Below are positions 9,414-18,269 of a DNA stretch of 64,000 bases, piece after piece. The notes under the pieces were generated by a model. The model made no database searches. It saw only the letters and a list, made by a program, of their open reading frames with translations, and was not told the DNA's origin. Location of the stretch: positions 1 to 64,000 of the forward strand of contig NZ_FRCT01000007.1 of NCBI RefSeq assembly GCF_900143025.1, written 5' to 3'. This stretch comes from Ruminococcus flavefaciens (GTDB lineage Bacteria > Bacillota > Clostridia > Oscillospirales > Ruminococcaceae). The position numbers were made by a program, and so were the translations under genes. How positions within the stretch are numbered: the first letter of the stretch is position 1; each line of letters starts with the position of its first letter.

Positions 9414-10258
9414 TTCTCAAGAAAAGCTTTCAGCTCATCAAGGCATTTTGAAGCAGTACGCCTGCCTATACGGTAGACCTCTCGCATAACATCGGGGTCA
9501 TGCTCCACATGACCTACAGGCAGCTTTTCGGGCGGAGCAATAACAAATGCTCTTCCCTCCTCCTCTGCACTGCGGATATATTTCAGCTCACTGTTGTACA
9601 TCTTATGGCGGTTTGCAGCCGCCTTAACAAGCTCGGGATACTTATGATACTTCATTTTCATAAGCTTCATGCCGCCGGCAGGCTTCTTGACGTAATCACG
9701 AGGCTGAGTAAGTACGACAACGTTCTTCTCGCAGCCGCGGCTCTCCATGAACTTCAAAGGGATAGAGTCCGAGATACCGCCGTCAAGCAGTTTATGCTCT
9801 CCTATTTTTACTATCCTTGCCGCAATCGGCATAGAAGCCGACGCGCGTATCCATTCAAGCTCGGTGTAGTCGATTTTTCCGCACTTATGATATACTGCCC
9901 TGCCTGTTGTGATATCTGTGCATACCACCCAGAAATCCACGGGCGAAGCATTGAATGTCTCCGTATCAAAAATGTCAAGCTCCTCGGGAATAGTATGATA
10001 GCAGAATTCCGAACCGAAAAGGTCTCCTGTCTTTATGTATGACAGCGCACTGCAATACTTCTTATTTTTGCAGAATCTTGTATTATAACGTATAGCACGG
10101 CGTATCTGTCCCGACTTATAGTTGCAGCCGAAAGCCGCACCTGCGGAAACACCCACAGCCGCATCAAGTTTTATATCATTTTCCATGAGGATATCTATGA
10201 CACCTGCGGTAAAAAGTCCACGCATAGCGCCGCCCTCAAGAACAAGTCCGTATTTCAT
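9410..10258 (-). CDS. Patatin-like phospholipase
   Basis: 282 residues. Patatin-fold serine hydrolase with the oxyanion motif LEGGAMRGLF, the nucleophile elbow GVSAGA and the catalytic Asp in LDGGISDSIPL, so the Ser-Asp dyad is intact. It resembles the bacterial RssA/YjjU type (about 280-300 residues), likely acting on membrane lipids; the substrate is unknown. ATG 10258 follows AGGAAGGA by about six bases. It is 21 bases downstream of the toroid-like protein gene and probably last in a GNAT - toroid - patatin operon. Confidence 0.9.
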   Translation of the reverse strand: MKYGLVLEGGAMRGLFTAGVIDILMENDIKLDAAVGVSAGAAFGCNYKSGQIRRAIRYNTRFCKNKKYCSALSYIKTGDLFGSEFCYHTIPEELDIFDTETFNASPVDFWVVCTDITTGRAVYHKCGKIDYTELEWIRASASMPIAARIVKIGEHKLLDGGISDSIPLKFMESRGCEKNVVVLTQPRDYVKKPAGGMKLMKMKYHKYPELVKAAANRHKMYNSELKYIRSAEEEGRAFVIAPPEKLPVGHVEHDPDVMREVYRIGRRTASKCLDELKAFLEK

Positions 10259-10279
10259 TTTCTTATCCTTCCTGTAAAA

Positions 10280-11179
10280 TCAAGCATTATACTTGTAAAA
10301 TAGCAGTTTATCGAGGGTAACTCTTGGTCTCCACCACTCTCTCGCCTGCCCGAATTCTTCATAATCGTTGTGCCACTGCCACGATATGTCAAAGCCGCCG
10401 TCGTCAAGCTGCAAACTGCCGAGGACTTCCCTTTCCGCCTTGATAAGCGGACGAATATCATCAGTAATGAACTGCCCGAAAATACCGCAGAAAAAGTCCG
10501 ACGGCACCGGAACATACTCGACTCCGTATTTTGAAATATCACCGCATATGACCTGTCCCAGCTTTTTGCACAGAAAATTCTTTGCGTCAAAACCGCTGTC
10601 ACCGATAACAGCCATACCATGCCTTTCCATAAGCTCATAGGCTAAAAGATAGCATTTAAGGTCGTCAGCTATCATCTCTTCCTGCTCCGAAAGAGACTGA
10701 AAAGCTTCGAGAACTATCTGCATATAATAGCTTCTTTCCTCGCTGAAACAGCACATAAACGCCGCCAGCGACACCGTAGGATTAAAACCGCGTATCCCGT
10801 CGCCCTTCTTCTCCCACCAGACTGCATGAGGAAAATCCTTATTGCTTTCAACAGCAAAGAGCCAGCGTTTTTTATCCTCGTCAAAGCCGTCGTGAGAGCT
10901 GAGATAATGCGCTATCCTGTCAGTAAGTCTGCTTTTTTCGTCAAGTGCACCTGTTTTAAAAAGTGTCATCACAGCATCATTCACTGTAATAGGAGTGGAA
11001 TTCCTGTTCCAGTTATCGGGTTCAAGGGCATTTCCGAAACCGCAGTCATCGTTCATATACTTCAGAAGCTCATGAATGACCTTTCCCCTTGTACCATTTT
11101 CGTAAAAATAGCTGTACAAAGCCTTTTCAAGAGGTCTTGCGTTGTTTTTTATAAAGTTTGAAGCTTTCAGTGTATCCAT
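10280..11179 (-). CDS. Hypothetical alpha/alpha-toroid-like protein
   Basis: About 299 residues, mainly helical, soluble, without a signal peptide. Repeated Trp/Phe-rich helical blocks and a C-terminal DDGGFDISWQWHND box recall the alpha/alpha-toroid (terpene cyclase / prenyltransferase-like) fold, but no catalytic motif can be pointed out, so the function is unassigned. Start ATG 11179 has a GGTGA element just upstream; a GTG five codons earlier (11194) would overlap the upstream stop and is less likely. The gene begins four bases after the GNAT stop codon, indicating translational coupling. Confidence 0.6.
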   Translation of the reverse strand: MDTLKASNFIKNNARPLEKALYSYFYENGTRGKVIHELLKYMNDDCGFGNALEPDNWNRNSTPITVNDAVMTLFKTGALDEKSRLTDRIAHYLSSHDGFDEDKKRWLFAVESNKDFPHAVWWEKKGDGIRGFNPTVSLAAFMCCFSEERSYYMQIVLEAFQSLSEQEEMIADDLKCYLLAYELMERHGMAVIGDSGFDAKNFLCKKLGQVICGDISKYGVEYVPVPSDFFCGIFGQFITDDIRPLIKAEREVLGSLQLDDGGFDISWQWHNDYEEFGQAREWWRPRVTLDKLLFYKYNA

Positions 11180-11183
11180 ATTT

Positions 11184-11657
11184 TCACCACTCACACAGCA
11201 TTATGTATTCTTCATCATTTTCAGAAACTGTTTTAAATCCAACTTTTTCATACATCTTAACAGCATAATTCGCCTTTTGTACTGCCAGCGAAAGCTTTTT
11301 GAAGTCCGACTGAGCATAAGCGGCTATGATTGCCCTCATAAGTGCCGTACCTATGCCTTTACCGCGGTATTCCCCATAAAGAGATATTGCCAGCGAAGGC
11401 GTATCATCGTCAATATGACCGTAGTCATTCATTATCCGTCCCCATACAGCTCCGACTATCTTCCCGCCGACCTCTGCTGCAAGGGCAATATCACTGTAAT
11501 TCCTCCCGAAATCCTTGATATATACCTGTAGTTCGGGCTTTTCGATGATCTCACGGGGCGGCTGAGCAACTCCCTCGGGAACGAATATAGCTTCATATAG
11601 GAAATCTTCAAGAAGCGGATACTCATTTTCTTCAAAAGGTCTTATACTGTACTCCAT
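11184..11657 (-). CDS. GNAT-family N-acetyltransferase
   Basis: About 157 residues, the normal size for a single GNAT domain. The acetyl-CoA binding motif is YRGKGIGTALM and the C-terminal YEKVGFKTVSENDEEYIML is the typical beta6-beta7 end. The substrate is unknown. Start ATG 11657, with AGGAG 11 bases upstream; the longer frame to 11696 is not supported. First gene of the small operon with the toroid-like and patatin genes. Confidence 0.8.
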   Translation of the reverse strand: MEYSIRPFEENEYPLLEDFLYEAIFVPEGVAQPPREIIEKPELQVYIKDFGRNYSDIALAAEVGGKIVGAVWGRIMNDYGHIDDDTPSLAISLYGEYRGKGIGTALMRAIIAAYAQSDFKKLSLAVQKANYAVKMYEKVGFKTVSENDEEYIMLCEW

Positions 11658-11730
11658 TACAGCCACATCTCCTGTACAATATCTACAATTAAGCAATATC
11701 GTTTTTGTTCACCTGTACAAAGTCAAAAAT

Positions 11731-11795
11731 TATTTTTCTTATAATCAATGGTTTTCCGTTGAAAAAAAGCTTTTTTCTGCCCTATAGTGAAAAGC
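11731..11795. repeat. Short interspersed repeat II, copy 1
   Basis: The text ATAATCAATGGTTTTCCGTTG, a T/A-rich stretch and GCCCTATAGTGAAAAG recur with few changes at 53661-53726. CAATGG-TTTT-CCGTTG is a small hairpin. Confidence 0.55.
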
Positions 11796-11804
11796 GTTTC
11801 TAAA

Positions 11805-11833
11805 CGAAATAAAGAGCTGCATAAAACAGCTCT
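11805..11833 (-). terminator. Terminator of the aro operon
   Basis: Minus strand AGAGCTG-TTTTATG-CAGCTCT followed by TTATTTC, directly after the DUF4364 stop codon. The U-tract is modest. Confidence 0.65.
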
Positions 11834-11837
11834 CATG

Positions 11838-12431
11838 TCAATTGTCACTAAGATCGTATGGCGGCTCTTCATTTGAGAGAGCGACCTCTATTACTTTTCC
11901 GTAAAATCCCGCAGGATTGAGAAGTATCTTCTCTCCTATCATCTTTGCCTGTGCAAGGTCGGGAGCGTAGAGCTTCAAGTCCATAAGGTCAAAATTAGCA
12001 TCTACACATCTTACGTGAGTATAATAGCCGTTTCCAACAGGCTCATATTCTATTTTCAGCTCCTTTTCGTACTGAACACGGGCAAAATAGCGAAGTGCCG
12101 CAAGCACGAGCCTGTCCCTGTAAGACTTTGGAGCATAGTTTTTAAGCTGCTTTGCACACTCTCTGCCCTTTTGCTGCAAAATATAGCAGTCCTCACCCTT
12201 ATCGTCCTTCTCGGAGGTGATATGACCGTTTTTCAGCAGATAGCCGATAGAGTCCTGATAGTAGAAGTAATTCACCACGCCCGTACCGATAGCTATATCA
12301 TAAAGCTGGTCGGGACTTACGGGTCTGTCTATTTTATAAAGCAGATAACAAAGCAGAATATTCAGCGTCGGTACGTCCTTTATCTCAATATCGGCGCGTT
12401 CTGCCATTTTCATTATATTTTCGTCCTGCAT
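11838..12431 (-). CDS. DUF4364 family protein
   Basis: About 197 residues, close to the family's usual size. The N-terminal half reads as a winged-helix-like domain (LNILLCYLLYKIDRPVSPDQL ... SIGYLLKNGHI), the C-terminal half is alpha/beta. Members occur in Clostridia, often beside biosynthetic or cell-division genes, and have no proven role; a DNA-binding role is a guess from the fold. ATG 12431 is chosen because AAGGTG precedes it by six bases; a GTG three codons upstream has no ribosome binding site. It starts 10 bases after aroC and is the last gene of the aro operon. Confidence 0.8.
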   Translation of the reverse strand: MQDENIMKMAERADIEIKDVPTLNILLCYLLYKIDRPVSPDQLYDIAIGTGVVNYFYYQDSIGYLLKNGHITSEKDDKGEDCYILQQKGRECAKQLKNYAPKSYRDRLVLAALRYFARVQYEKELKIEYEPVGNGYYTHVRCVDANFDLMDLKLYAPDLAQAKMIGEKILLNPAGFYGKVIEVALSNEEPPYDLSDN

Positions 12432-12441
12432 AAAAGTCACC

Positions 12442-13521
12442 TTAACAGAAATTTGGGTAATCCAGCATATGTGAGAGAAGCGCGATATTTACAGCAGCCT
12501 CAACACACGGAACAGCCGAAGGGATAGCGCATGGGATATGCTTTTGGCTCTCAGCTGTCTCACTGGTCATTTCACGGTAATTCACCACATTCTGAGTCTG
12601 TGGTATATACTCCGAGGGCTTGAAAGCCACTCTCAGAGTAATAGGCATACCCGAGGATATACCTCCGATGATACCGCCGTGATTATTTGTCCTTGTAAGC
12701 ACATGACCGTGTTCGTTCACATAGAATTCGTCGTTGTTCTGGCTTCCCACCATTTTTGCTGAAAGGAAACCTGCTCCGAATTCAAGTCCCGTAACATTTG
12801 GGATACCGAATATGAGCTGAGCGATAGTATTTTCAAGTCCGTCAAATATAGGCGAGCCTATACCCGCAGGAACATTCACCGAAGCACACTCGATAACGCC
12901 GCCGAGGGACTCTCCGCCCTCATAAGCCTTATTGATATCCTCTATCATCTTCCAGCCCTTACGGTCATTTATAACAGGAAAATCCTTCATTCTCACGCTG
13001 AGAACTCCGTCCCTTGTGATATTCACAGGGTCGTAGGGATTGTCCTTTGCATTGTGTATCTGTAATATATGAGCACCTGTATAGATGCCGCGTCTTTCGA
13101 GTATCTGAGCGCAGACTGCTCCCGCAAAGCACAGCGGAGCTGTGAGCCTGTCCGAGAGATGTCCGCCCCCCCTGACATCATTGAAGCCTCTGTATCGCAT
13201 CGCACCTGTATAATCCGCATGACCCGGACGAACAAGATTATCGGTCTCCTCATGCTGAGGTGCTGAAGTATCGGTATTCTGAAGGAAGGCACAGAGCGGA
13301 GCACCCGTTGTGCGCTCGTTGAAAATACCCGACATTATATGAGGCATGGAATTTACGGCAGTCTGACCGCCGCAGGAATATCTTCTCGCCATGAAGCGTG
13401 CAAGCTCCTCAGAGTCTATATATTCTCCCGAGGGAAGATTATCCACGGTAACGCCTATTGCAGGTCCGTGGGCTTCGCCGAACATGGAGACAGATATCCG
13501 ATTATTCCAGAATGATGACAT
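12442..13521 (-). CDS. aroC: Chorismate synthase
   Basis: 359 residues, the normal length. It converts EPSP to chorismate using reduced FMN, the last step of the shikimate pathway. Signatures: FGEAHGPAIG near the N-terminus, MARRYSCGGQTAVNSMPH, and GGGHLSDRLTAP. The start is ATG 13521 (GGAGG eight bases upstream), which overlaps the end of aroA by 20 bases; a longer frame to 13590 lies entirely inside aroA and is not supported. Confidence 0.97.
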   Translation of the reverse strand: MSSFWNNRISVSMFGEAHGPAIGVTVDNLPSGEYIDSEELARFMARRYSCGGQTAVNSMPHIMSGIFNERTTGAPLCAFLQNTDTSAPQHEETDNLVRPGHADYTGAMRYRGFNDVRGGGHLSDRLTAPLCFAGAVCAQILERRGIYTGAHILQIHNAKDNPYDPVNITRDGVLSVRMKDFPVINDRKGWKMIEDINKAYEGGESLGGVIECASVNVPAGIGSPIFDGLENTIAQLIFGIPNVTGLEFGAGFLSAKMVGSQNNDEFYVNEHGHVLTRTNNHGGIIGGISSGMPITLRVAFKPSEYIPQTQNVVNYREMTSETAESQKHIPCAIPSAVPCVEAAVNIALLSHMLDYPNFC

Positions 13522-14734
13522 TAGCGTTACCTCCGAGCATTTTGTAGTCGTCAAAGAAAGCAGGATAGGACTTTTCAGCAGCCTCAGCACCCTTTATGAC
13601 TACTTCCCCGTCGATACAGGTAGCTGCTATTGCTGCCGCCATTACTATTCTGTGGTCGCCGAAGCTGTCAACCGTACCTCCGTGCATAGCTCCCGTAGGC
13701 TCGATAATAAGTCCGTCATCTGTAACGGTGACCTTACCGCCAAGTGAGTTAAGTAAAGCCGAAGTTGTTTCAAGGCGATCGCTTTCTTTTATTTTAAGTC
13801 GTTTAGCATTGTATATTACTGATCTTCCGCTGCCGAAAGCTCCCAGCACCGCAAGTATGGGTACAAGATCGGGAATATCCGAGCAGTCGGCGTTATAATT
13901 GCCAATATTGCCATTATAACACATATCACGTATAATTTCAAGGATTTTCTTGTCGCCCTGAACACTGTTTTCGTTCAGGTTATGAAGTTCTACCTGCGAA
14001 CCGAGGGCATTTGCAACACAGAAAAAAGCTGCCTGAGAGTAATCGCCCTCGATCTTTTCATCATGGGGCTTGTATTTCTGTCCGCCCTTCACTCTGAAGC
14101 CGTCGGCTGTCTCCTCCACGGAAACGCCGAAACGACGCAGGGTATCAATAGTTATATCCACATAGGGACGCGATTCAAGATGAGAAGTGAGTATTATCTC
14201 GGAGTCTCCCTCAAGAAGCGGAAGTGCAAAGAGAAGTCCCGTAATAAACTGTGAGGAAACATCGCCCTCTATCTCAAATCTGCCGCTTTTCAGTCCGCCC
14301 GAAACAGTAAAGGGCATAGTGTTGTGATAATCAAAGTCAACACCGTTTTTGCCAAGCTCTCTTGTAAAAATATCAATAGGTCGCTGAGGAAGTCTGCCTC
14401 TGCCGCGGAATTCCGTTTCTGTACCGACAGCCGCTGCGATAGGTATGATAAATCTGAGCGTAGAGCCGCTTTCGTTACAGTCAACGATACATTTATCCGC
14501 ATTTCTTCCGCCGTTTCCCTTAACGGTGATGTCCTCGCCATTTACTTCAAACTCAGCACCGAGAGCAGTCATAGCTCCTATGGTAGCTTCGATATCCTTA
14601 GACATGGTAACTCCACTGAGGTGTGAAACTCCGTCAGCAAGCGAAGCACATATTATAGAGCGGTGAGCACAGCTTTTTGAAGCAGGAACGCTGAGACTTC
14701 CTTTAAGCTTTGAAGGGGTTATGCGTATATCCAT
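13502..14734 (-). CDS. aroA: EPSP synthase (3-phosphoshikimate 1-carboxyvinyltransferase)
   Basis: 410 residues. It transfers the enolpyruvyl group of PEP to shikimate 3-phosphate. Signatures: SVPASKSCAHRS (PEP/S3P binding), ESGSTLRFIIPIA, the RLKIKESDRL motif and GDHRIVMAAAIA. ATG 14734 has GGAGGG just upstream, overlapping the end of aroB, and the two genes are two bases apart, so they are translationally coupled. Confidence 0.97.
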   Translation of the reverse strand: MDIRITPSKLKGSLSVPASKSCAHRSIICASLADGVSHLSGVTMSKDIEATIGAMTALGAEFEVNGEDITVKGNGGRNADKCIVDCNESGSTLRFIIPIAAAVGTETEFRGRGRLPQRPIDIFTRELGKNGVDFDYHNTMPFTVSGGLKSGRFEIEGDVSSQFITGLLFALPLLEGDSEIILTSHLESRPYVDITIDTLRRFGVSVEETADGFRVKGGQKYKPHDEKIEGDYSQAAFFCVANALGSQVELHNLNENSVQGDKKILEIIRDMCYNGNIGNYNADCSDIPDLVPILAVLGAFGSGRSVIYNAKRLKIKESDRLETTSALLNSLGGKVTVTDDGLIIEPTGAMHGGTVDSFGDHRIVMAAAIAATCIDGEVVIKGAEAAEKSYPAFFDDYKMLGGNANVIILE

Positions 14735-14736
14735 TC

Positions 14737-15777
14737 TCAGCCCTCCATAAGTCGGCAGAATTCAGTAAAGGGCACCTTCACTATCTCGCCCTTGCCGATC
14801 TCATTGCATATTATATAATTGATGTCCTTAGCTTCATTCTTTTTGTCCTGCGAACAGAATGGCAGAAGCTCCTTCATGGGGATATCGCTTCCTGTAGGCA
14901 GCTTATAGGCTGCACAAACCTTTTTAAGTCTTTCCGAAAGCTGCGGTGCAAGGCGGTCTGTTATCATGCACATACCTGCCGCAACGCCCTCGCCGTGGAA
15001 AATATTCTTATAATTGTGCCATGCTTCAATTGCATGACCGAGAGTATGACCGAAATTCAGCACCATGCGCTCTCCCTTGTCACATTCGTCATGCTCTACT
15101 ATCACACGTTTGATATCAACACATTTGTATACCATTTCATCAATTATCTCATCAAGCGAAGCAAGGTCGTGGGACTCCATAAGCTCAAATAGCTTTTCAT
15201 CACGTATCATACCGTATTTTATGCACTCGCCCATGCCCTCTGCAAGTATCTCCTGCGACAGGGTTTTAAGTATATTGCTGTCGCATAAAACAAGCGCAGG
15301 CTGCTTGAATGCGCCTACAAGGTTCTTTCCTCCTGCAATATCTATAGCAGTTTTTCCGCCTACAGAGGAATCCACCTGTGCAAGCAGAGTTGTTGGTATC
15401 TGCACAAAATCTACGCCTCTAAGGTATGAAGCTGCGGCAAATCCCGTAATATCGCCAACAACTCCTCCGCCGAGAGCGATTATTATATCACTTCTTGTCA
15501 TCTTGCTCTCACAGAGAAAATCGTATATCTTCCCAAGAGTTTCAAGGCATTTCGACTCTTCACCATTCGGGAATGAATAAACACTGCACTCAAATCCCTC
15601 TTTTTTAAGAGAGTCGAGAGCAGTCTGCAAATGCAGCTTTTCAACGATATCATCTGTGATTATTGCTGCCTTTCGGCTTTTTGTAACATTGGCTATATAT
15701 TTTCCGCAGTCAGCAAGTATGCCCCTCTCAATGAGCACCTCATAAGGGTGACTTGTCCTGACATTTATCTTCTTCAT
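14737..15777 (-). CDS. aroB: 3-dehydroquinate synthase
   Basis: 346 residues. NAD- and metal-dependent cyclisation of DAHP to 3-dehydroquinate, second step of the shikimate pathway. The nucleotide-binding loop is IALGGGVVGDITGFAAASYLRG; metal ligands are visible in the region ECIKYGMI, FGHTLGHAIE and FHGEGVAAGM. ATG 15777 is preceded by AGGAGG; the frame extends a further nine codons without a ribosome binding site. It is the first gene of aroB-aroA-aroC-DUF4364. Confidence 0.97.
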   Translation of the reverse strand: MKKINVRTSHPYEVLIERGILADCGKYIANVTKSRKAAIITDDIVEKLHLQTALDSLKKEGFECSVYSFPNGEESKCLETLGKIYDFLCESKMTRSDIIIALGGGVVGDITGFAAASYLRGVDFVQIPTTLLAQVDSSVGGKTAIDIAGGKNLVGAFKQPALVLCDSNILKTLSQEILAEGMGECIKYGMIRDEKLFELMESHDLASLDEIIDEMVYKCVDIKRVIVEHDECDKGERMVLNFGHTLGHAIEAWHNYKNIFHGEGVAAGMCMITDRLAPQLSERLKKVCAAYKLPTGSDIPMKELLPFCSQDKKNEAKDINYIICNEIGKGEIVKVPFTEFCRLMEG

Positions 15778-15834
15778 ATCAAAGTGCCTCCTATCAACGT
15801 TCAACGCTGTTTTACAGCATAAAGGTCCATAAAA

Positions 15835-15863
15835 ATTATACCATACACAGCCTTGACTGTCAA
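15835..15863 (-). promoter_or_regulatory. Promoter of the aro operon
   Basis: Minus strand TTGACA (15858-15863), 17-base spacer, TATAAT (15835-15840). The aroB start is about 50 bases beyond the expected transcription start. The rest of the gap to 16123 is AT-rich; a TATAAT at 16058-16063 upstream of the GGDEF/EAL gene has no convincing -35. Confidence 0.85.
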
Positions 15864-16123
15864 CACTTTTCTGCTGTAAAGCTTTTAATTGCTGAATTTT
15901 AATTTTTTTGCTTCTGCATACATATTTATATGTATGTTAGCACTGTAAAACCTATTAAAATTGTATATTTTGAATAGTATTATCAAATAATTCCTAACAT
16001 CTTGTGTAATTTACATTATATTAATAATATATACATTTTTTTCTCTCTATCATATGTTATAATAAATTTGTATAAAAAGGCAAATCTGATACAGACCTTT
16101 GTCTGTATTCGGAGTGGATATGA

Positions 16124-17812
16124 ATGAATACAAATGAGCACCTGACATTACTAAACAAAATAATTACACAAATTCGGCTTTACCCTAATCTGAATAATGA
16201 AAGATTTTACAGGGATATAGCTGCGCTTTGTTGTGCCCTCAGGATAGGCAAGGCTGAAATGTTAGGCTATGAAAATGAAGCTTCTTTTCACTTCGGTGTT
16301 TACGAAACAATAAGTTTTTATAAATGCAGCCACTTTTCAGAAACCAATTTTATTTCCAAACGTATAAATACTGTTGATGAGAAAATTGCTTTATATAACG
16401 TCCATTCACTTAATGACGACCAGATATGGACGGACGAAGAGCTTGAATATATAGATACCCTGATATCGCTGTTAAGCTTTTTTTCGGGTAAACAAAGACT
16501 CACTCAGCTTACACATAAACTCACCTTTTATGACAGTGAGCTGAATATGTATAATCTGAGGCATTTTATGAAGTGTGCCAAAAATATATGCAGAGCTGAT
16601 AAAATAGCTCTTTATTCCGCTGTACGCTTTAATCTCAGGCGTTTTTCCGTTGTCAATCAGCATATCGGACGCGAAAACGGTACTATGGTAATGAAGAAGT
16701 TCATTGCCCTTATCGAGGAGCTCCTTGACGACGAAAACGAGACTGTATGCAGAATAGGCGGAGATAATTTCATTACTCTCATAAAAAGCCATAAGGTGCA
16801 GAAGGTCCTCGATATACTTCACGGTACAGGAGTATACTACGACGAAAACAAAAAGGAGCGTATATTTATCTGCGCTACGGTAGGTGTATATATTATCCAG
16901 AATACCGAAAGCGTTATACTCCCTACAGATATCATGGACAGAGTCAGTCTTGCTTTTCACCTTGCCAAAAACGCCTCAAATGTCGATGTCGCATACTTCG
17001 ATGACGCACTGCTGGCAAGGAACAAGAGAAATAACGATATATCCGCTCAGTTTCCAAAGGCTCTTGAGGAAAGAGAGTTCCTTGTATATTATCAGCCAAA
17101 GGTTGCTATCAACGGCAGATATGTTGCAGGTGCTGAGGCGCTGTGCCGCTGGCTGCATAACGGCAAGCTTGTCTCACCTGCCGAATTCATACCTGTTCTC
17201 GAACAGGGACGCGATATCTGCAAGCTGGATTTCTATATGCTGGACGCCGTTTGCAAGGATATACGCAGATGGCTTGACAGCGGTAAAAATGTCGTCCGCA
17301 TCTCTGTAAATCTTTCACGCCGTCACCTTTCGGATATGGATCTGCTGGAGCATATCGTTGATATTGTCGACAGGAACAATGTTCCACATGAATATATCGA
17401 AATAGAGCTTACCGAAACTACTACCGATGTGGAATTCAAGGACCTGAAGCGCACTATCAGCGGACTCCAGAAAACAGGCATATCCACATCTGTTGACGAC
17501 TTCGGTGTAGGTTATTCTTCACTTAATCTTATCAAGGAGATACCCTGGAACGTACTGAAACTGGACAGAAGCCTGCTTCCTGCGGAAAATGAGGAAAACC
17601 CGATTCAGAAAAGCGTTATGTTCAAGTATATCGTTGCTATGGCTCAGGAAATGGGTCTTGAATGTATCGCGGAGGGCGTTGAGACAAAGGAACAGGTCCA
17701 GCTTCTGGCAGATAATAACTGCAATCTCGCTCAGGGCTTCTACTTTGACAGACCTCTCCCCGTTGAGGAGTTTGAGACGAGACTCGAAAAAGACTATATT
17801 TACGATAAATGA
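16124..17812 (+). CDS. GGDEF-EAL protein, probable cyclic-di-GMP phosphodiesterase
   Basis: 562 residues without membrane helices. N-terminal sensor-like region (about 1-125), a degenerate GGDEF domain (about 130-300) and an EAL domain (about 305-555). The cyclase signature is altered to RIGGDNFITLI (Asn for Glu), so synthesis is doubtful and the domain may only bind GTP. The EAL domain keeps AEALCRW, SVNLSRRHL, IELTETTTD, VDDFGVGYSSL and CIAEGVET, so hydrolysis of cyclic-di-GMP is expected. Start ATG 16124 with GGAG nine bases upstream. It is a stand-alone gene ended by a hairpin at 17814-17839 and placed just before tRNA-Leu. A second cyclic-di-GMP gene lies at 30914-32335. Confidence 0.92.
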   Translation: MNTNEHLTLLNKIITQIRLYPNLNNERFYRDIAALCCALRIGKAEMLGYENEASFHFGVYETISFYKCSHFSETNFISKRINTVDEKIALYNVHSLNDDQIWTDEELEYIDTLISLLSFFSGKQRLTQLTHKLTFYDSELNMYNLRHFMKCAKNICRADKIALYSAVRFNLRRFSVVNQHIGRENGTMVMKKFIALIEELLDDENETVCRIGGDNFITLIKSHKVQKVLDILHGTGVYYDENKKERIFICATVGVYIIQNTESVILPTDIMDRVSLAFHLAKNASNVDVAYFDDALLARNKRNNDISAQFPKALEEREFLVYYQPKVAINGRYVAGAEALCRWLHNGKLVSPAEFIPVLEQGRDICKLDFYMLDAVCKDIRRWLDSGKNVVRISVNLSRRHLSDMDLLEHIVDIVDRNNVPHEYIEIELTETTTDVEFKDLKRTISGLQKTGISTSVDDFGVGYSSLNLIKEIPWNVLKLDRSLLPAENEENPIQKSVMFKYIVAMAQEMGLECIAEGVETKEQVQLLADNNCNLAQGFYFDRPLPVEEFETRLEKDYIYDK

Positions 17813-17813
17813 T

Positions 17814-17842
17814 CAGGCTGCCATAAAATCGGCAGCCTGAAT
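17814..17842 (+). terminator. Terminator after the GGDEF-EAL gene
   Basis: Perfect 9-bp stem CAGGCTGCC / GGCAGCCTG with an eight-base loop, starting at the stop codon; only a weak T-run (AATTTGT) follows. Confidence 0.65.
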
Positions 17843-17855
17843 TTGTAAAAAACTA

Positions 17856-17884
17856 TTGACATTGTTTTTATCATATGTTATAAT
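17856..17884 (+). promoter_or_regulatory. tRNA-Leu promoter
   Basis: Consensus TTGACA (17856-17861), 17-base spacer, TATAAT (17879-17884), ending 11 bases before the tRNA. Confidence 0.9.
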
Positions 17885-17895
17885 TATAACAATGT

Positions 17896-17982
17896 GCCGG
17901 TGTGATGGAATTGGCAGACGTGCGAGACTCAAAATCTCGTGGTGGCAACACCGTGCGGGTTCGACCCCCGCCACCGGCACCA
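17896..17982 (+). tRNA. tRNA-Leu (anticodon CAA)
   Basis: Class II tRNA with acceptor arms GCCGGTG (17896-17902) and CACCGGC (17972-17978), discriminator A and an encoded CCA (17980-17982). The anticodon stem CGAGA/TCTCG holds the loop CTCAAAA, giving anticodon CAA (Leu, UUG codon). The long variable arm TGGTGGCAACACCG and T-arm GCGGGTTCGACCCCCGC complete the fold. Confidence 0.96.
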
Positions 17983-18209
17983 GCACAGAGCCTGTGCGCC
18001 CAACCACATTGGCGCTTGCAGGCTCGCTTTCTTTTTACAGACGGCTTACTCTCCTTTCGCTTACGGAAGTGGTATTCATTTTGTAACACATACACAGCAC
18101 AGAGCCTGCGCGCCCAACCACGTTGGCGCTCGCAGGCTCGCTTTCTTTTTACAGACGGCTTACTCTCCTTTCGCTTACGGAAGTAGTATTCATTTTGTAA
18201 CACATACAC
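17982..18209 (+). repeat. Two tandem 114-bp repeats at the tRNA-Leu 3' end
   Basis: Copies 17982-18095 and 18096-18209 differ at four positions. Each contains a strong hairpin (17988-18025 and 18102-18139) of about 13 bp: GAGCCTG..GCGCC against GGCGC..CAGGCTC. Three of the four differences fall in the hairpin and preserve pairing or sit in the bulge. The first copy begins at the tRNA CCA end, so these repeats are probably in the tRNA precursor. Apparent reading frames through them on both strands look spurious. Confidence 0.9.
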
Positions 18210-18234
18210 AGCGACAAGTCGCCGCAGATAGTTT

Positions 18235-18269
18235 AACGCCCTACTTTAATGTGGGGCGTTATTTTTTTC
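18235..18269 (+). terminator. Terminator after tRNA-Leu and tandem repeats
   Basis: Stem AACGCCC (18235-18241) / GGGCGTT (18254-18260) followed by ATTTTTTT. Confidence 0.9.

Noticed and set aside
16058-16063. TATAAT upstream of the GGDEF-EAL gene as a full promoter
   Set aside because: No acceptable -35 box at 16-18 bases, so I did not list it as a promoter.
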